Assembly: GCA_023458415.1 (NCBI GenBank)
Contig: JAEWZO010000045.1
Span: forward strand, 1-58,524
Direction of reading: 5' to 3'
Length of the DNA stretch: 58,524 bases
Source: Bacteroidota bacterium
GTDB lineage: Bacteria > Bacteroidota > Bacteroidia > Flavobacteriales > Weeksellaceae
The position numbers were made by a program, and so were the translations under genes. Below the pieces are notes generated by a model. The model worked only from the letters and a program-made list of their open reading frames with translations. It was not told the DNA's origin and did no database searches. This document shows, piece by piece, positions 25,275-33,644 of the stretch (position 1 is its first letter; the number at the start of each line of letters is the position of its first letter).

Positions 25275-28200
25275 ATGAAAAAACTCCAAGATATCATTAT
25301 CTCCACAAGAACTATGGCTGTTTTGCTGGTTATCTACGCTGTGGCGATGGGTTATGCAACTTTTCTAGAAAACGATTACGGAACACCTACCGCCAAAGCA
25401 CTTATTTATGAGGCAACCTGGTTTGAAGTGGTGATGTTTCTGCTGATACTCAACTTTATCGGAAATATTCAGCGTTATCGCCTTTGGAGAAGGCAAAAAT
25501 GGCCAGTTTTGGTTTTTCACCTTTCTTTCATTTTGCTGTTCATCGGTGGAGCGATTACAAGATATATCAGTTATGAAGGCATAATGCACATCCGCGAAGG
25601 CGACACCTCGAACGAAATTATAACAGACAAAAACTTTTTCAAAATTCAGATCGAAGAAAACGGTGATGTATTGGGTTATAAAGATATTCCGTACCTCATG
25701 TCGCCACTGCACAAAGATTTGAAGGCAAGCTACGATTATCACGGAAAAAAAATCCAGGTAAAAGCAATTGATTATGTCCAGCGTAAGAAAGACAGCTTAA
25801 TTACGGACACCAATGGAACTGAATATCTGCATTTTGTAACTACAGGCGACCGTGGAAGAATAAATTACTATTTAAAGCCCGGTGAAAGCAAGTCTCTTAA
25901 CGGAACTTTGGTAAGCTATAACCGACCGATTGAGGGCGCCATCGAATTTAAGAACGAAAACGGAAATCTTTTCATTAAAACGCCGGTTGATGCCAACTTT
26001 ATGGTTATGGCAACGCAGGACAGCGGTAATGTAAAGCAGAATGTTTACGAAGCCCTTTCTCTTCGGAGTTTATACACAATCAACGATATTAGAATTGTAG
26101 TTCCGGAAGGTCTGAAAAAAGGAAAACTTTTGGCGTTCGAAGGTGATAAGAAAAAAGATGAAAGAATGCCGGATGCACTTACGGTAGAAATCCAGGGGCC
26201 GAAAACCAAGCAGCAGGTAGAACTTGTTGTAGAAAAAGGAAACCCAAATCTTTTCAAGCAGGTTACAATGGACGGAATGAATATGATGGTTGGTTTTGGT
26301 CCGAAAGTGTACAATACACCTTTTGCTTTGAAACTTGATGATTTCGTGATGGAAACCTATCCCGGGAGTTCGTCGCCAAGCGCTTATGAAAGCCACGTAA
26401 CAATTATTGATGAAGGAAAACAAACGCCGTACAAAATTTTTATGAACAATGTACTGAACCATAAAGGTTACCGTTTCTTCCAGGCAAGTTTCGATCCTGA
26501 CCGGATGGGAACAGTACTTTCTGTAAACCACGATTTCTGGGGAACTTTAATAACCTACATTGGTTACGGTTTGCTCTTTACTTCCATGTTTCTGGTGTTT
26601 TTCTGGAAGGGAACTCACTTCTGGAAACTGAATTCTCAGCTGAAAAATATGAGCAAAAGAAAATCAGCAACGGTTATTGCACTATTCTTTGCACTTGGTT
26701 TGAATGCACAAATTATCGAAACTCATGGTACAAGCGATGGCAGCCGCAATAATATTCGCCCAACAGAGCAAACTTCCGGAACACACGTTCATGAAGATGG
26801 AACTGTTCATTCCAATGATGCGCACGCTGCACCTCAACCGGAATCTGAACCTGCGCCACAGCAGCAGAATTCGGTAGCTAGATCGTTCAGCACTATGAAA
26901 ACGATTTCTGCAGACGAAGCAATCGCAAGAACAAGAATCTCCAAAGAGCACGCAGATAAGTTCGGATATCTGTTGGTGCAGAATTTTGAGGGACGAATTG
27001 TTCCGATGAGTACACAGGCGCTGGATGTTCTTAGAAAAGTTTATAAGAAAGATAAATTCAGAGGTTCAGACGGAAAATCGTTAACCGCTGAACAGTGGTT
27101 TCTGTCAATCAATACAGATACGCCGAGTTGGACCATGGTTCCAATGATTAGAGTGGGAACGAAAGGCGGTGAAGAATTGAAGCGCAAAACTAAAGCAAAT
27201 GATGAAGGTTATACCGCATTGATGAATCTTTTCCCGGCTGATGCAAACGGAAATCTGAAATATGTTCTGGAAGAAGATTACAATGCTGCCTTCAGAAAAA
27301 AACCGGCAGAACAGACTAACTACGATAAAGAAGTTATTTCGGTAAACGAAAGAGTTCAGATTTTTAACGAATTTTTTAGCGGACAGTTTATGAGAATTGT
27401 TCCTGTGAAAAACGATCCGAATTCCACATGGCATTCCTGGTTGGATCAAAATTTCGAACCGGACATGGAAAGCCAGATGGTGATGGGGCCTTATTTTTCG
27501 GCTGTGGTTGATGCACAGGAAACCGGAAACTGGACCAAAGCCAATGACGAGTTGAAAAAACTTTCGGATTATCAGCAAAACTGGGGAAAAAATGTAGTTC
27601 CGACCGAAGCGAAAGTGAACACAGAAGTTTTCATGAATAAAGTAAACATCAACTTCTGGCTGATGATTTTCTACACCGTGATTGGTGGACTTCTTGTTAT
27701 TTTGGGCTTCATCGATCTATTCAGACCAAAAGAAATTCTGCGGAAAATCATTAAGGTGATTCTGATTATCGGTAGTGTGGGATGGTTCCTGCAACTTTTG
27801 GGATTAATCGGACGTTGGTATATTTCCGGTCATGCACCTTGGAGTAACGGTTACGAAGCAATTGTCTTTATTTCTTGGGTAGGGATTACAGCAGGATTTG
27901 CACTGTACAGAAATTCTAACGCGCTGATTCCGGCCGCTGGATTTATGGTAGCCGTAATTATGATGGGATTTGCGCACGGAGGTTCAGCTCTCGATCCGCA
28001 GATTACACCGCTTGTTCCGGTTCTTAAATCGTACTGGCTGATTATTCACGTGGCAATTATTGTTTCGAGTTATGGCTTCTTCGGATTGTCATTTGTTATT
28101 GCTTTAATTTGCCTGATTTTTTACATTATCTCAAACAAAAAATATTTCAAAATTCATAATGACAGAACTCTGAAAGAGTTAACTATTGTTTCAGAAATGT

Positions 28201-28580
28201 CGCTCACTATTGGGCTTTATGCTTTAACAGTGGGTACTTTCCTTGGTGGAATCTGGGCGAATGAATCTTGGGGAAGATACTGGAGTTGGGACCCGAAAGA
28301 AACTTGGGCTTTCATTTCGGTAATGGTTTACGCATTTGTATTGCACATGAGACTGGTTCCTGGTTTGAGAGGAAGATGGGCGTTTCACGTTGCGACGATG
28401 TTTGCAATTTCTTCCATCATCATGACCTACTTTGGAGTAAATTATTATTTGAGCGGTCTGCATTCCTACGCAGCGGGAGACCCAATTCCGGTTCCGCTTT
28501 GGGTTTACCTTGGTGCTGGAGGAATGGTGCTCTTGGCTGTGGTTTCTTATTTCAAATTCAAGGCTTTAACGAAGAAATAA
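25275..28580 (+). CDS. ccsA: Fused CcsB-CcsA (ResB-ResC) cytochrome c biogenesis protein
   Basis: 1101 residues. The N-terminal ResB/CcsB part has membrane helices at about 14-30, 50-70 and 78-98, a periplasmic domain to about 415, and a further helix at about 425-450. A second extracytoplasmic region follows (about 475-790), with a low-complexity His/Pro/Gln stretch near 510-540. The C-terminal CcsA/ResC part has about eight helices and the tryptophan-rich WWD haem-binding motif WGRYWSWDPKETW, plus candidate haem-ligand histidines in GFAHGGSALDPQ and LIIHVAIIV. System II synthetase exports haem and attaches it to CXXCH apocytochromes. One polypeptide replaces the usual two. Confidence 0.93.
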   Translation: MKKLQDIIISTRTMAVLLVIYAVAMGYATFLENDYGTPTAKALIYEATWFEVVMFLLILNFIGNIQRYRLWRRQKWPVLVFHLSFILLFIGGAITRYISYEGIMHIREGDTSNEIITDKNFFKIQIEENGDVLGYKDIPYLMSPLHKDLKASYDYHGKKIQVKAIDYVQRKKDSLITDTNGTEYLHFVTTGDRGRINYYLKPGESKSLNGTLVSYNRPIEGAIEFKNENGNLFIKTPVDANFMVMATQDSGNVKQNVYEALSLRSLYTINDIRIVVPEGLKKGKLLAFEGDKKKDERMPDALTVEIQGPKTKQQVELVVEKGNPNLFKQVTMDGMNMMVGFGPKVYNTPFALKLDDFVMETYPGSSSPSAYESHVTIIDEGKQTPYKIFMNNVLNHKGYRFFQASFDPDRMGTVLSVNHDFWGTLITYIGYGLLFTSMFLVFFWKGTHFWKLNSQLKNMSKRKSATVIALFFALGLNAQIIETHGTSDGSRNNIRPTEQTSGTHVHEDGTVHSNDAHAAPQPESEPAPQQQNSVARSFSTMKTISADEAIARTRISKEHADKFGYLLVQNFEGRIVPMSTQALDVLRKVYKKDKFRGSDGKSLTAEQWFLSINTDTPSWTMVPMIRVGTKGGEELKRKTKANDEGYTALMNLFPADANGNLKYVLEEDYNAAFRKKPAEQTNYDKEVISVNERVQIFNEFFSGQFMRIVPVKNDPNSTWHSWLDQNFEPDMESQMVMGPYFSAVVDAQETGNWTKANDELKKLSDYQQNWGKNVVPTEAKVNTEVFMNKVNINFWLMIFYTVIGGLLVILGFIDLFRPKEILRKIIKVILIIGSVGWFLQLLGLIGRWYISGHAPWSNGYEAIVFISWVGITAGFALYRNSNALIPAAGFMVAVIMMGFAHGGSALDPQITPLVPVLKSYWLIIHVAIIVSSYGFFGLSFVIALICLIFYIISNKKYFKIHNDRTLKELTIVSEMSLTIGLYALTVGTFLGGIWANESWGRYWSWDPKETWAFISVMVYAFVLHMRLVPGLRGRWAFHVATMFAISSIIMTYFGVNYYLSGLHSYAAGDPIPVPLWVYLGAGGMVLLAVVSYFKFKALTKK

Positions 28581-28601
28581 AGAATAGTCAAAATGATTAA
28601 T

Positions 28602-28632
28602 AAAAAAAATCACCCGCAAAGGGTGATTTTTT
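28602..28632. terminator. Bidirectional terminator between ccsBA and the HAD gene
   Basis: AAAAAATCACCC and GGGTGATTTTTT form a 12-bp stem with a GCAAA loop. A-rich on one side and T-rich on the other, between convergent stops. Confidence 0.92.
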
Positions 28633-28652
28633 GTTTATGCTATTTCATCTGT

Positions 28653-29267
28653 TTAAATGGCAACGCCAAGTTGCTTCAGTTCCTCCTCCAGATTTGTGTG
28701 TTCAGTGCTATGTACTGTGATAAAACCTAAGCTTTTTGCCACTTCAATATTTTTCAAGTTGTCATCAATAAAAACAGATTCCTCGGCTTTTATGTTATAT
28801 CGTTCCAGGAGAATTTCCCAGATTTTTGGATTAGGTTTAATGAGTTTTTCCTCCCCTGAAACCACAATTTTCCCATCAAATAATTCAAAGAAATCATAAT
28901 TTGCTAAAGCGTACGGGAAAGTTTCATGCGACCAGTTGGTTAGACCAAAAAGCTGATAATCAGTTTTGGCAAGTTTGCGCAGAACTTCAACATTTTCAGG
29001 GATGTCGGAGCGCAGCATCGTCGTCCAGTTATCGTAGTAAGCGCGGATTTCCTTTTCCCAGTCCGGAAATTTTTCAACCTGAATTTCAGTACCTTCTGCT
29101 AAACTTCTTCCACGGTCCTGTTCGGCATTCCATTCATCAACGGCAATATTTTTCAGGAAATATTCCATGCGCTCATCATCACCGAAATAATCTTTGAAGA
29201 AATAACGCGGATTCCAGTCCATCAAAACACCGCCGAAATCGAAAATAATATTTTTAATTGTTGTCAT
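28653..29267 (-). CDS. HAD-superfamily (IA variant 3) hydrolase
   Basis: 204 residues, probably a phosphatase of small phosphorylated metabolites. Motif I is IIFDFGGVLMDWNP with nucleophile D10; motif II is LTNWSHET; motif III has K in LIKPNPKIW; motif IV is VFIDDNLKNIEVAKSLG. The second aspartate of the usual DxD is replaced (DFG), as in the epoxide-hydrolase-N/haloacid-dehalogenase-like branch, so phosphatase activity is not certain. Substrate unknown. It is followed 14 bases upstream by the TSUP permease gene on the same strand. Confidence 0.9.
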   Translation of the reverse strand: MTTIKNIIFDFGGVLMDWNPRYFFKDYFGDDERMEYFLKNIAVDEWNAEQDRGRSLAEGTEIQVEKFPDWEKEIRAYYDNWTTMLRSDIPENVEVLRKLAKTDYQLFGLTNWSHETFPYALANYDFFELFDGKIVVSGEEKLIKPNPKIWEILLERYNIKAEESVFIDDNLKNIEVAKSLGFITVHSTEHTNLEEELKQLGVAI

Positions 29268-29281
29268 TATAGTTCATTAAA

Positions 29282-30034
29282 TTAAGATCCAAAACCGAAT
29301 GAATCACCGGTAAAGTATTTCACAAGCTGCACTACGGAAGTGAGCAGAATAACGCCTAAAACCAGGTATCGGAATATTTTTTCTGAAGTGAATTTAAGAA
29401 TCTGCTTTCCAATCCAACTTCCCAAGATACTGATCAGAATCAGAAACGGAATTAGTATAATGAAATCTTTGCTCATGTAACCGTTGAAAAAATACACTGC
29501 CGCACGCGTCGTATCTACGCCCATATCAATCAGCGCAGAAGTAGCAATGAAAATGTCTTTCGGGAGGTGAAAAGCAGCGAGGGAAATACCGCGAATGGCA
29601 CCACCTGTTCCTACTAAACCTGCCAAAAATCCCGAAAAAACCCCGCCGGTTACAAGGTTTCTGTCGGATTGTGGCAGCGTTTTGTTGAAGTTTCTTATGA
29701 GGTAAACAGCAAGAATTACCAGAATTATATTCATGGCAACTTCCAGTTCTTTCTGTGGAATATATTTGCTCAGAAACGCGCCAATTGCAACAAAAATTAC
29801 AGCCGGAATACCCAGTTTCAGTGCAATTTTTTTATTGATTCCCTTTCTGAAAAGAAAGATTTTTGAAAGATTACTAAAAACATGGAAAAGTGCAGTAATA
29901 CCCAACACTTCATGGAAATCGAAAAACATCGCAGCCAATGGCACAAACAAAATTGAAGAACCAAAACCACTGGTAGTTCCGATGATTTCCGCAATAAGCG
30001 CCAGAAGATAAAAAAGCCAGTATTTTTCTTCCAT
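29282..30034 (-). CDS. TSUP-family (TauE/SafE) permease
   Basis: 250 residues from the ATG at 30034 (a GTG lies one codon upstream). Seven to eight membrane helices in two similar halves. The first has GTTSGFGSSILFVPLAAMF and the second has GLVGTGGAIRGISLAAF, the paired glycine-rich motifs of the sulfite exporter TauE/SafE family. Likely exports or imports a small organic or sulfur anion. Its ATG overlaps the stop of the HsdR-N-domain gene by one base, which suggests translational coupling. Confidence 0.88.
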   Translation of the reverse strand: MEEKYWLFYLLALIAEIIGTTSGFGSSILFVPLAAMFFDFHEVLGITALFHVFSNLSKIFLFRKGINKKIALKLGIPAVIFVAIGAFLSKYIPQKELEVAMNIILVILAVYLIRNFNKTLPQSDRNLVTGGVFSGFLAGLVGTGGAIRGISLAAFHLPKDIFIATSALIDMGVDTTRAAVYFFNGYMSKDFIILIPFLILISILGSWIGKQILKFTSEKIFRYLVLGVILLTSVVQLVKYFTGDSFGFGS

Positions 30035-30471
30035 CACGTAATATTTATTGGTTCGAATGAATACTGTCCGTCTGAAAACCGTGCAAAAATATGTTGCAGT
30101 CCATTGCTGAGAAGAATACTTTCTGCACCGATAACCGAATTGTAGCGCGCAGTTTGTTCAAAAGTTTTTTCGGTAAGTTTTACAGATGACGCTTTGCATT
30201 CGACCAGAATTTTCGGCAGCGTTTTTTCAGTAATCAGAAGATCCATTCTTTTGGTTAATCCGTTCAGTACGATTTTTTTTTCTGAAATCAGCGCGCTTGC
30301 GGAAAAGCCTTTCTCGTAAAGAAAATAATGCACCCAATGCTGCCGCACCCATTCTTCCGGAGTAAGCAGGAGCCAAGTTTTCCTCGGCAAATCATAAATA
30401 AAAAATTTATCTTTGTCTTTTCTGAATTTGAAGTCGAAATGTTGATGAAAATTCAGTTTTGGAAGCTCCAT
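30034..30471 (-). CDS. Stand-alone HsdR N-terminal (PD-(D/E)XK nuclease-like) domain protein
   Basis: 145 residues matching the Type I restriction enzyme R protein N-terminal domain without the helicase that follows it in HsdR. The nuclease residues look complete: E39/E40 in the first helix, D77 in TKRMDLLI, and E91-C-K93 in KILVECKAS. A QTARYN segment follows. No hsdM or hsdS is nearby. Orphan copies of this domain are widespread in Bacteroidetes, with unknown function. Its start is 5 bases from the divergent holA start, and it is coupled to the TSUP gene downstream. Confidence 0.87.
   Translation of the reverse strand: MELPKLNFHQHFDFKFRKDKDKFFIYDLPRKTWLLLTPEEWVRQHWVHYFLYEKGFSASALISEKKIVLNGLTKRMDLLITEKTLPKILVECKASSVKLTEKTFEQTARYNSVIGAESILLSNGLQHIFARFSDGQYSFEPINIT
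30408..30415 (+). promoter_or_regulatory. -7 promoter element of holA, inside the HsdR-N gene
   Basis: TATCTTTG, a perfect TAnnTTTG, 61 bases before the holA ATG and within the opposite-strand coding region. No -33 TTG seen. Confidence 0.45.
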
Positions 30472-30476
30472 TACGC

Positions 30477-31514
30477 ATGAAAGAATTAAGTTCGATCCTC
30501 AAAAATATCAAAAATAAAGAACTTCAGCCGGTTTATTTTTTCCATGGCGAAGAGCCTTATTTTATGGATGTTGCAGTGAAATCTTTTGAGAACGATGTTT
30601 TAGGTGAAGACGAAAAAGCTTTTGGCCAGACTGTTCTCTACGGAAAAGACACGAGTATTCCGGAAATCGTTGCGCTCGCACAGCAGTTTCCCATGTTCGG
30701 AGATCTCAATCTTATTGTGGTAAAGGAAGCGCAGGATTTAAAATTCAATGAATCGGAACGTGATATTCTCACAAACTATGTGAACAGTCCTGTTGAAACT
30801 ACAGTTCTTGTTTTTGCCCATAAATACAAGAAGTTTGCAGTGAACACCAAACTGGCAAAAGCACTGTCAAAACACGGTATGATATTTTTGAGTGAGGCTG
30901 TAAAAGAGCAGCATTTACCACGCTGGATTAGTGACGAATGCACAAATCTTGGGATAAAAACAGCGCCGAATATTCCGCAATTGCTTTCAGAATATTTGGG
31001 AAATAATCTGTCGCGAATTTCAAATGAACTCAACAAACTGAAAATAGTTTTAGAGGATGGAGAAATTCTGGATGGAGCTTTGGTGGAAAAGCATATCGGC
31101 ATCAGTAAAGACTATAATAATTTTGAACTGAGAAAAGCCATTGCCGAACGCAACCGTGAGAAAACTATGAAAATTGCTTTCTACATGGGTAAAAACGATA
31201 AAGTAAATCCATTTCCGGCGGCGGTTTCGATGTTGTATAATTTTTTTTCAAATCTTGTGATGGCGCAGGCAACGTCAACAAAAGATACAAGAGCCATTCA
31301 GAGCAGTTTGGGAATGAATTATTATGAAGCACAGGATGTTGTGGTTGCGATGAGAAATTACTCACTGAAGAATTCAACGAGAATTATTTCCATTTTGAGA
31401 GAAATGGATCTGAAGAGTAAAGGATTAGGAGCCGGGAAAATGGATACCGCCGAACTCTACCGCGAACTTATCTATAAAATCATCAATATCGATCAGTTGA
31501 AAGTGAAAACCTGA
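30477..31514 (+). CDS. holA: DNA polymerase III subunit delta
   Basis: 345 residues from the ATG at 30477; a longer TTG frame to 30459 is less likely. HolA is the clamp-loader subunit that opens the beta clamp. N-terminal LQPVYFFHGEEPYFMDVAV, LFADGDL-like MFGDLNLIVVKEAQ and GISKDYNNFELRKAI with the C-terminal AGKMDTAELYRELIYKI match the family. The gene order is monocistronic-looking, divergent from the HsdR-N gene. dnaN, its clamp partner, lies 16 kb away in the same window. Confidence 0.93.
   Translation: MKELSSILKNIKNKELQPVYFFHGEEPYFMDVAVKSFENDVLGEDEKAFGQTVLYGKDTSIPEIVALAQQFPMFGDLNLIVVKEAQDLKFNESERDILTNYVNSPVETTVLVFAHKYKKFAVNTKLAKALSKHGMIFLSEAVKEQHLPRWISDECTNLGIKTAPNIPQLLSEYLGNNLSRISNELNKLKIVLEDGEILDGALVEKHIGISKDYNNFELRKAIAERNREKTMKIAFYMGKNDKVNPFPAAVSMLYNFFSNLVMAQATSTKDTRAIQSSLGMNYYEAQDVVVAMRNYSLKNSTRIISILREMDLKSKGLGAGKMDTAELYRELIYKIINIDQLKVKT
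30500..30516 (-). promoter_or_regulatory. Two tandem -7 elements for the HsdR-N gene, inside holA
   Basis: The minus strand has TATTTTTG twice, at 30500-30507 and 30509-30516, 28 and 37 bases before the start codon at 30471. Confidence 0.4.
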
Positions 31515-31626
31515 TGATTGATATAATTCATCAGAAAATAATTTCAGAACCAAAATAAATTCCCGATTTTTGGCTTTTAAATAAATCTTCTGCACATTTC
31601 CTCAGTGCATTTACAACAAATAAATT

Positions 31627-32568
31627 ATGGAACAAAACATTCAGGATTGTATCATTATTGGTTCCGGGCCTTCCGGATTTACTGCTGCTATTTATGCCGC
31701 AAGAGCAGATTTGAAACCTCAGCTTTACACAGGTCTTGAACCAGGCGGACAACTTACGACAACTACAGAAGTTGATAATTTTCCGGGTTATCCCGATGGA
31801 ATTACCGGTCCGCAAATGATGATGGATCTGCAGAAACAGGCAGAACGTTTCGATACAAAAGTTCATTACGAGATGATTACAAAAGTTGAATTCGCTACAG
31901 AAGTTGGCGGAATTCATAAACTTTGGGCAGGGAACAAGGAACTTTTTGCGAAGACTGTCATTATTTCAACAGGAGCTACGGCTAAATATCTTGGTCTGGA
32001 CGATGAAAAGAAATACAGTGGAGGAGGAGTTTCCGCCTGTGCAACCTGCGACGGTTTTTTCTATAAAGGAAAAGATGTAATCGTGGTAGGAGCGGGAGAT
32101 ACGGCAGCTGAAGAGGCTACTTACCTTGCGAAACTGACCAATAAAGTGACGATGTTGGTTAGGAAAAATGAATTCCGTGCTTCCAAAGCAATGGTTCACC
32201 GCGTAGAAAACACTCCGAATATTGAAGTGAAATTTTTCCATGAACTTATCGCGATTGAAGGCGAAAACGGATTGGTGGAAAGAGCGGTGGTGATTAATAA
32301 CCAAACGCAGGAAACTTCGAAAATTGATGTTCACGGTATTTTTATCGCGATTGGTCACAAGCCGAATACTGAGATTTTCATAGATCAGATAACGACGGAC
32401 GAAAACGGTTACATCAAAACCATTCCTGGTTCCACAAAAACCAATTTACCGGGTGTTTTTGCTGCAGGCGATGTTCAGGATCATATTTACAGACAGGCAA
32501 TTACTGCGGCAGGTTCCGGCTGTATGGCAGCGATGGATGCCGAAAAATATCTTGCTGAACTGCAGTAA
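31627..32568 (+). CDS. trxB: Thioredoxin-disulfide reductase
   Basis: 313 residues. FAD-binding IIIGSGPSGFTAAIYAARA at the N-terminus; redox-active CATC at C138-C141; NADPH-binding VVGAGDTAAEEATYLAKL in the middle; C-terminal FAAGDVQDHIYRQAITAAGSG FAD contact. It transfers electrons from NADPH to thioredoxin. The stop codon is followed immediately by the fluC TTG start. Confidence 0.97.
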   Translation: MEQNIQDCIIIGSGPSGFTAAIYAARADLKPQLYTGLEPGGQLTTTTEVDNFPGYPDGITGPQMMMDLQKQAERFDTKVHYEMITKVEFATEVGGIHKLWAGNKELFAKTVIISTGATAKYLGLDDEKKYSGGGVSACATCDGFFYKGKDVIVVGAGDTAAEEATYLAKLTNKVTMLVRKNEFRASKAMVHRVENTPNIEVKFFHELIAIEGENGLVERAVVINNQTQETSKIDVHGIFIAIGHKPNTEIFIDQITTDENGYIKTIPGSTKTNLPGVFAAGDVQDHIYRQAITAAGSGCMAAMDAEKYLAELQ

Positions 32569-32937
32569 TTGAAAACGCTTTTATTCATATTTCTGGGTGG
32601 AGGATTGGGAAGCGTACTACGCTTTCTGATTTCAGGCTATACCCAGAAATTATGGAATATCGGTGCATTTCCAGTGGGCACTTTTGTAGTAAATATCGCA
32701 GGATGTTTTTTGATGGGATTGATGTCTGCGTACTTTCTGAAAGGCGATCAGATTCTTAAATATCTCTTTATTGCAGGGTTTTGTGGAGGGTTTACAACTT
32801 TTTCTGCCTTTGCTGCTGAGAATTTCCAACTTTACCAAAATGGATTTATCGGAGTACTGCTGCTGAACATCACTCTTAGTGTTCTGTTTGGTGTTGTTGC
32901 AGTATGGGCCGGAATGCGCACAGTAGAATTATTGTAG
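32569..32937 (+). CDS. fluC: Fluoride channel FluC (CrcB)
   Basis: 122 residues and four membrane helices. Signatures: GGGLGSVLRFLISGY, FVVNIAGCFLMGL and GFCGGFTTFSAFAAE, the polar track and phenylalanine box of the dual-topology fluoride channel that exports F-. The only start giving the conserved N-terminus is TTG at 32569, the base right after the trxB stop, so translation is probably coupled to trxB. The 3' end overlaps the convergent SemiSWEET gene by 9 bases. I saw no fluoride riboswitch ahead of it. Confidence 0.92.
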   Translation: MKTLLFIFLGGGLGSVLRFLISGYTQKLWNIGAFPVGTFVVNIAGCFLMGLMSAYFLKGDQILKYLFIAGFCGGFTTFSAFAAENFQLYQNGFIGVLLLNITLSVLFGVVAVWAGMRTVELL

Positions 32938-33210
32938 ACTCCAACGGAGTACTGCACTATATTTCAATTTTAGAAAGAGGATAATCAATGCGGAAAAGCA
33001 CGCGATGATGGTCGTAATGATAATGGCAGGACTTGCTGTAAGAATTCCGTAAATAAGCCATCCAAATTCACTTAAAAATATAATTAGATAGGTGCCGCTG
33101 GAAATGTCTTTTGCAGATTTGGTGCGCAGCAAATGGATAATCTGGGGTAAAAATGTAATAGAGGACAAAAGTCCGGAGATTACGCCAATCATTTCTGTAG
33201 TGATATTCAT
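32929..33210 (-). CDS. SemiSWEET (MtN3/saliva, PQ-loop) sugar transporter
   Basis: 93 residues and three membrane helices. The PQ motif sits at FLPQIIHLLRTKSAKDIS in the first helix-loop, followed by GTYLIIFLSEFGWLIYGIL. This size and motif define bacterial SemiSWEETs, which dimerise to move sugars such as sucrose or glucose by facilitated diffusion. Substrate unknown. Own promoter on the minus strand. Confidence 0.9.
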   Translation of the reverse strand: MNITTEMIGVISGLLSSITFLPQIIHLLRTKSAKDISSGTYLIIFLSEFGWLIYGILTASPAIIITTIIACFSALIILFLKLKYSAVLRWSLQ

Positions 33211-33256
33211 AATGAGTTTTTTTGAAGTACAGAAGCACTTATGGTTATTGTTTTAG

Positions 33257-33287
33257 CAAAAGTAAACGTGAAAACCAATGAGGACAA
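33257..33287 (-). promoter_or_regulatory. Promoter of the SemiSWEET gene
   Basis: On the minus strand TTG (33285-33287) and TACTTTTG (33257-33264) are spaced by exactly 20 bases, ending 46 bases before the ATG. Confidence 0.6.
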
Positions 33288-33391
33288 TACCAATATTAAG
33301 GGATATTTTCAAATGTCAACTAAAGAATTGAAAGTAAGGTGTTGGGATGTAAATAATTATGAAATAAATGCTGTTTTTGCTGCAAAAATAT

Positions 33392-33422
33392 TTGGTGAAG
33401 TATAAATCGCTTCTTATATTTG
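33392..33422 (+). promoter_or_regulatory. Promoter of tRNA-Ser
   Basis: TTG at 33392-33394 and TATATTTG at 33415-33422 with a 20-base spacer, ending 26 bases before the tRNA. Both elements match the Bacteroidetes consensus. Confidence 0.7.
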
Positions 33423-33448
33423 CACCACTCAAAACGGAAACGTTTGAG

Positions 33449-33533
33449 GGAGAAATGGCAGAGTGGTCGATTGCGGCAGTCTTGAAAACTGTTGACTGTA
33501 ACAGGTCCGGGGGTTCGAATCCCTCTTTCTCCG
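33449..33533 (+). tRNA. tRNA-Ser (anticodon TGA)
   Basis: An 85-base class II tRNA. The acceptor stem GGAGAAA pairs with TTTCTCC, with discriminator G. The anticodon loop CTTGAAA carries TGA at 33483-33485, in a CAGT/ACTG-closed stem. A long variable arm follows, then the T-arm GGGGGTTCGAATCCCTC-like hairpin. CCA is not encoded. It reads serine codons of the UCN box. A terminator follows directly. Confidence 0.95.
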
Positions 33534-33547
33534 CAACATCACTTGAT

Positions 33548-33577
33548 AAAACCTTCTATTCAGAAGGTTTTTTTTTG
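33548..33577 (+). terminator. Terminator after tRNA-Ser
   Basis: AAAACCTTCT and AGAAGGTTTT pair around ATTC and run into a T tract, 15 bases after the tRNA. Confidence 0.9.
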
Positions 33578-33644
33578 TTTTATGATATTTCTTTATTCAT
33601 TTTATTTAAAAGAAAACTTTTGCTATTTTCGGATAAATAAACAC

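Noticed and set aside
32569..32937. Fluoride riboswitch upstream of fluC
   Set aside because: fluC abuts the trxB stop directly, leaving no leader; nothing resembling the motif was seen before trxB.
33241..33405. A 54-codon plus-strand ORF ahead of tRNA-Ser
   Set aside because: It runs over the SemiSWEET promoter and the tRNA-Ser -33 element, has no promoter of its own and no family resemblance, so it is most likely chance.
33492..33644. N-terminal extension of the DUF218 protein through the tRNA-Ser gene
   Set aside because: The extension would translate the tRNA and its terminator; the ATG at 33645 gives a normal signal-anchor N-terminus.
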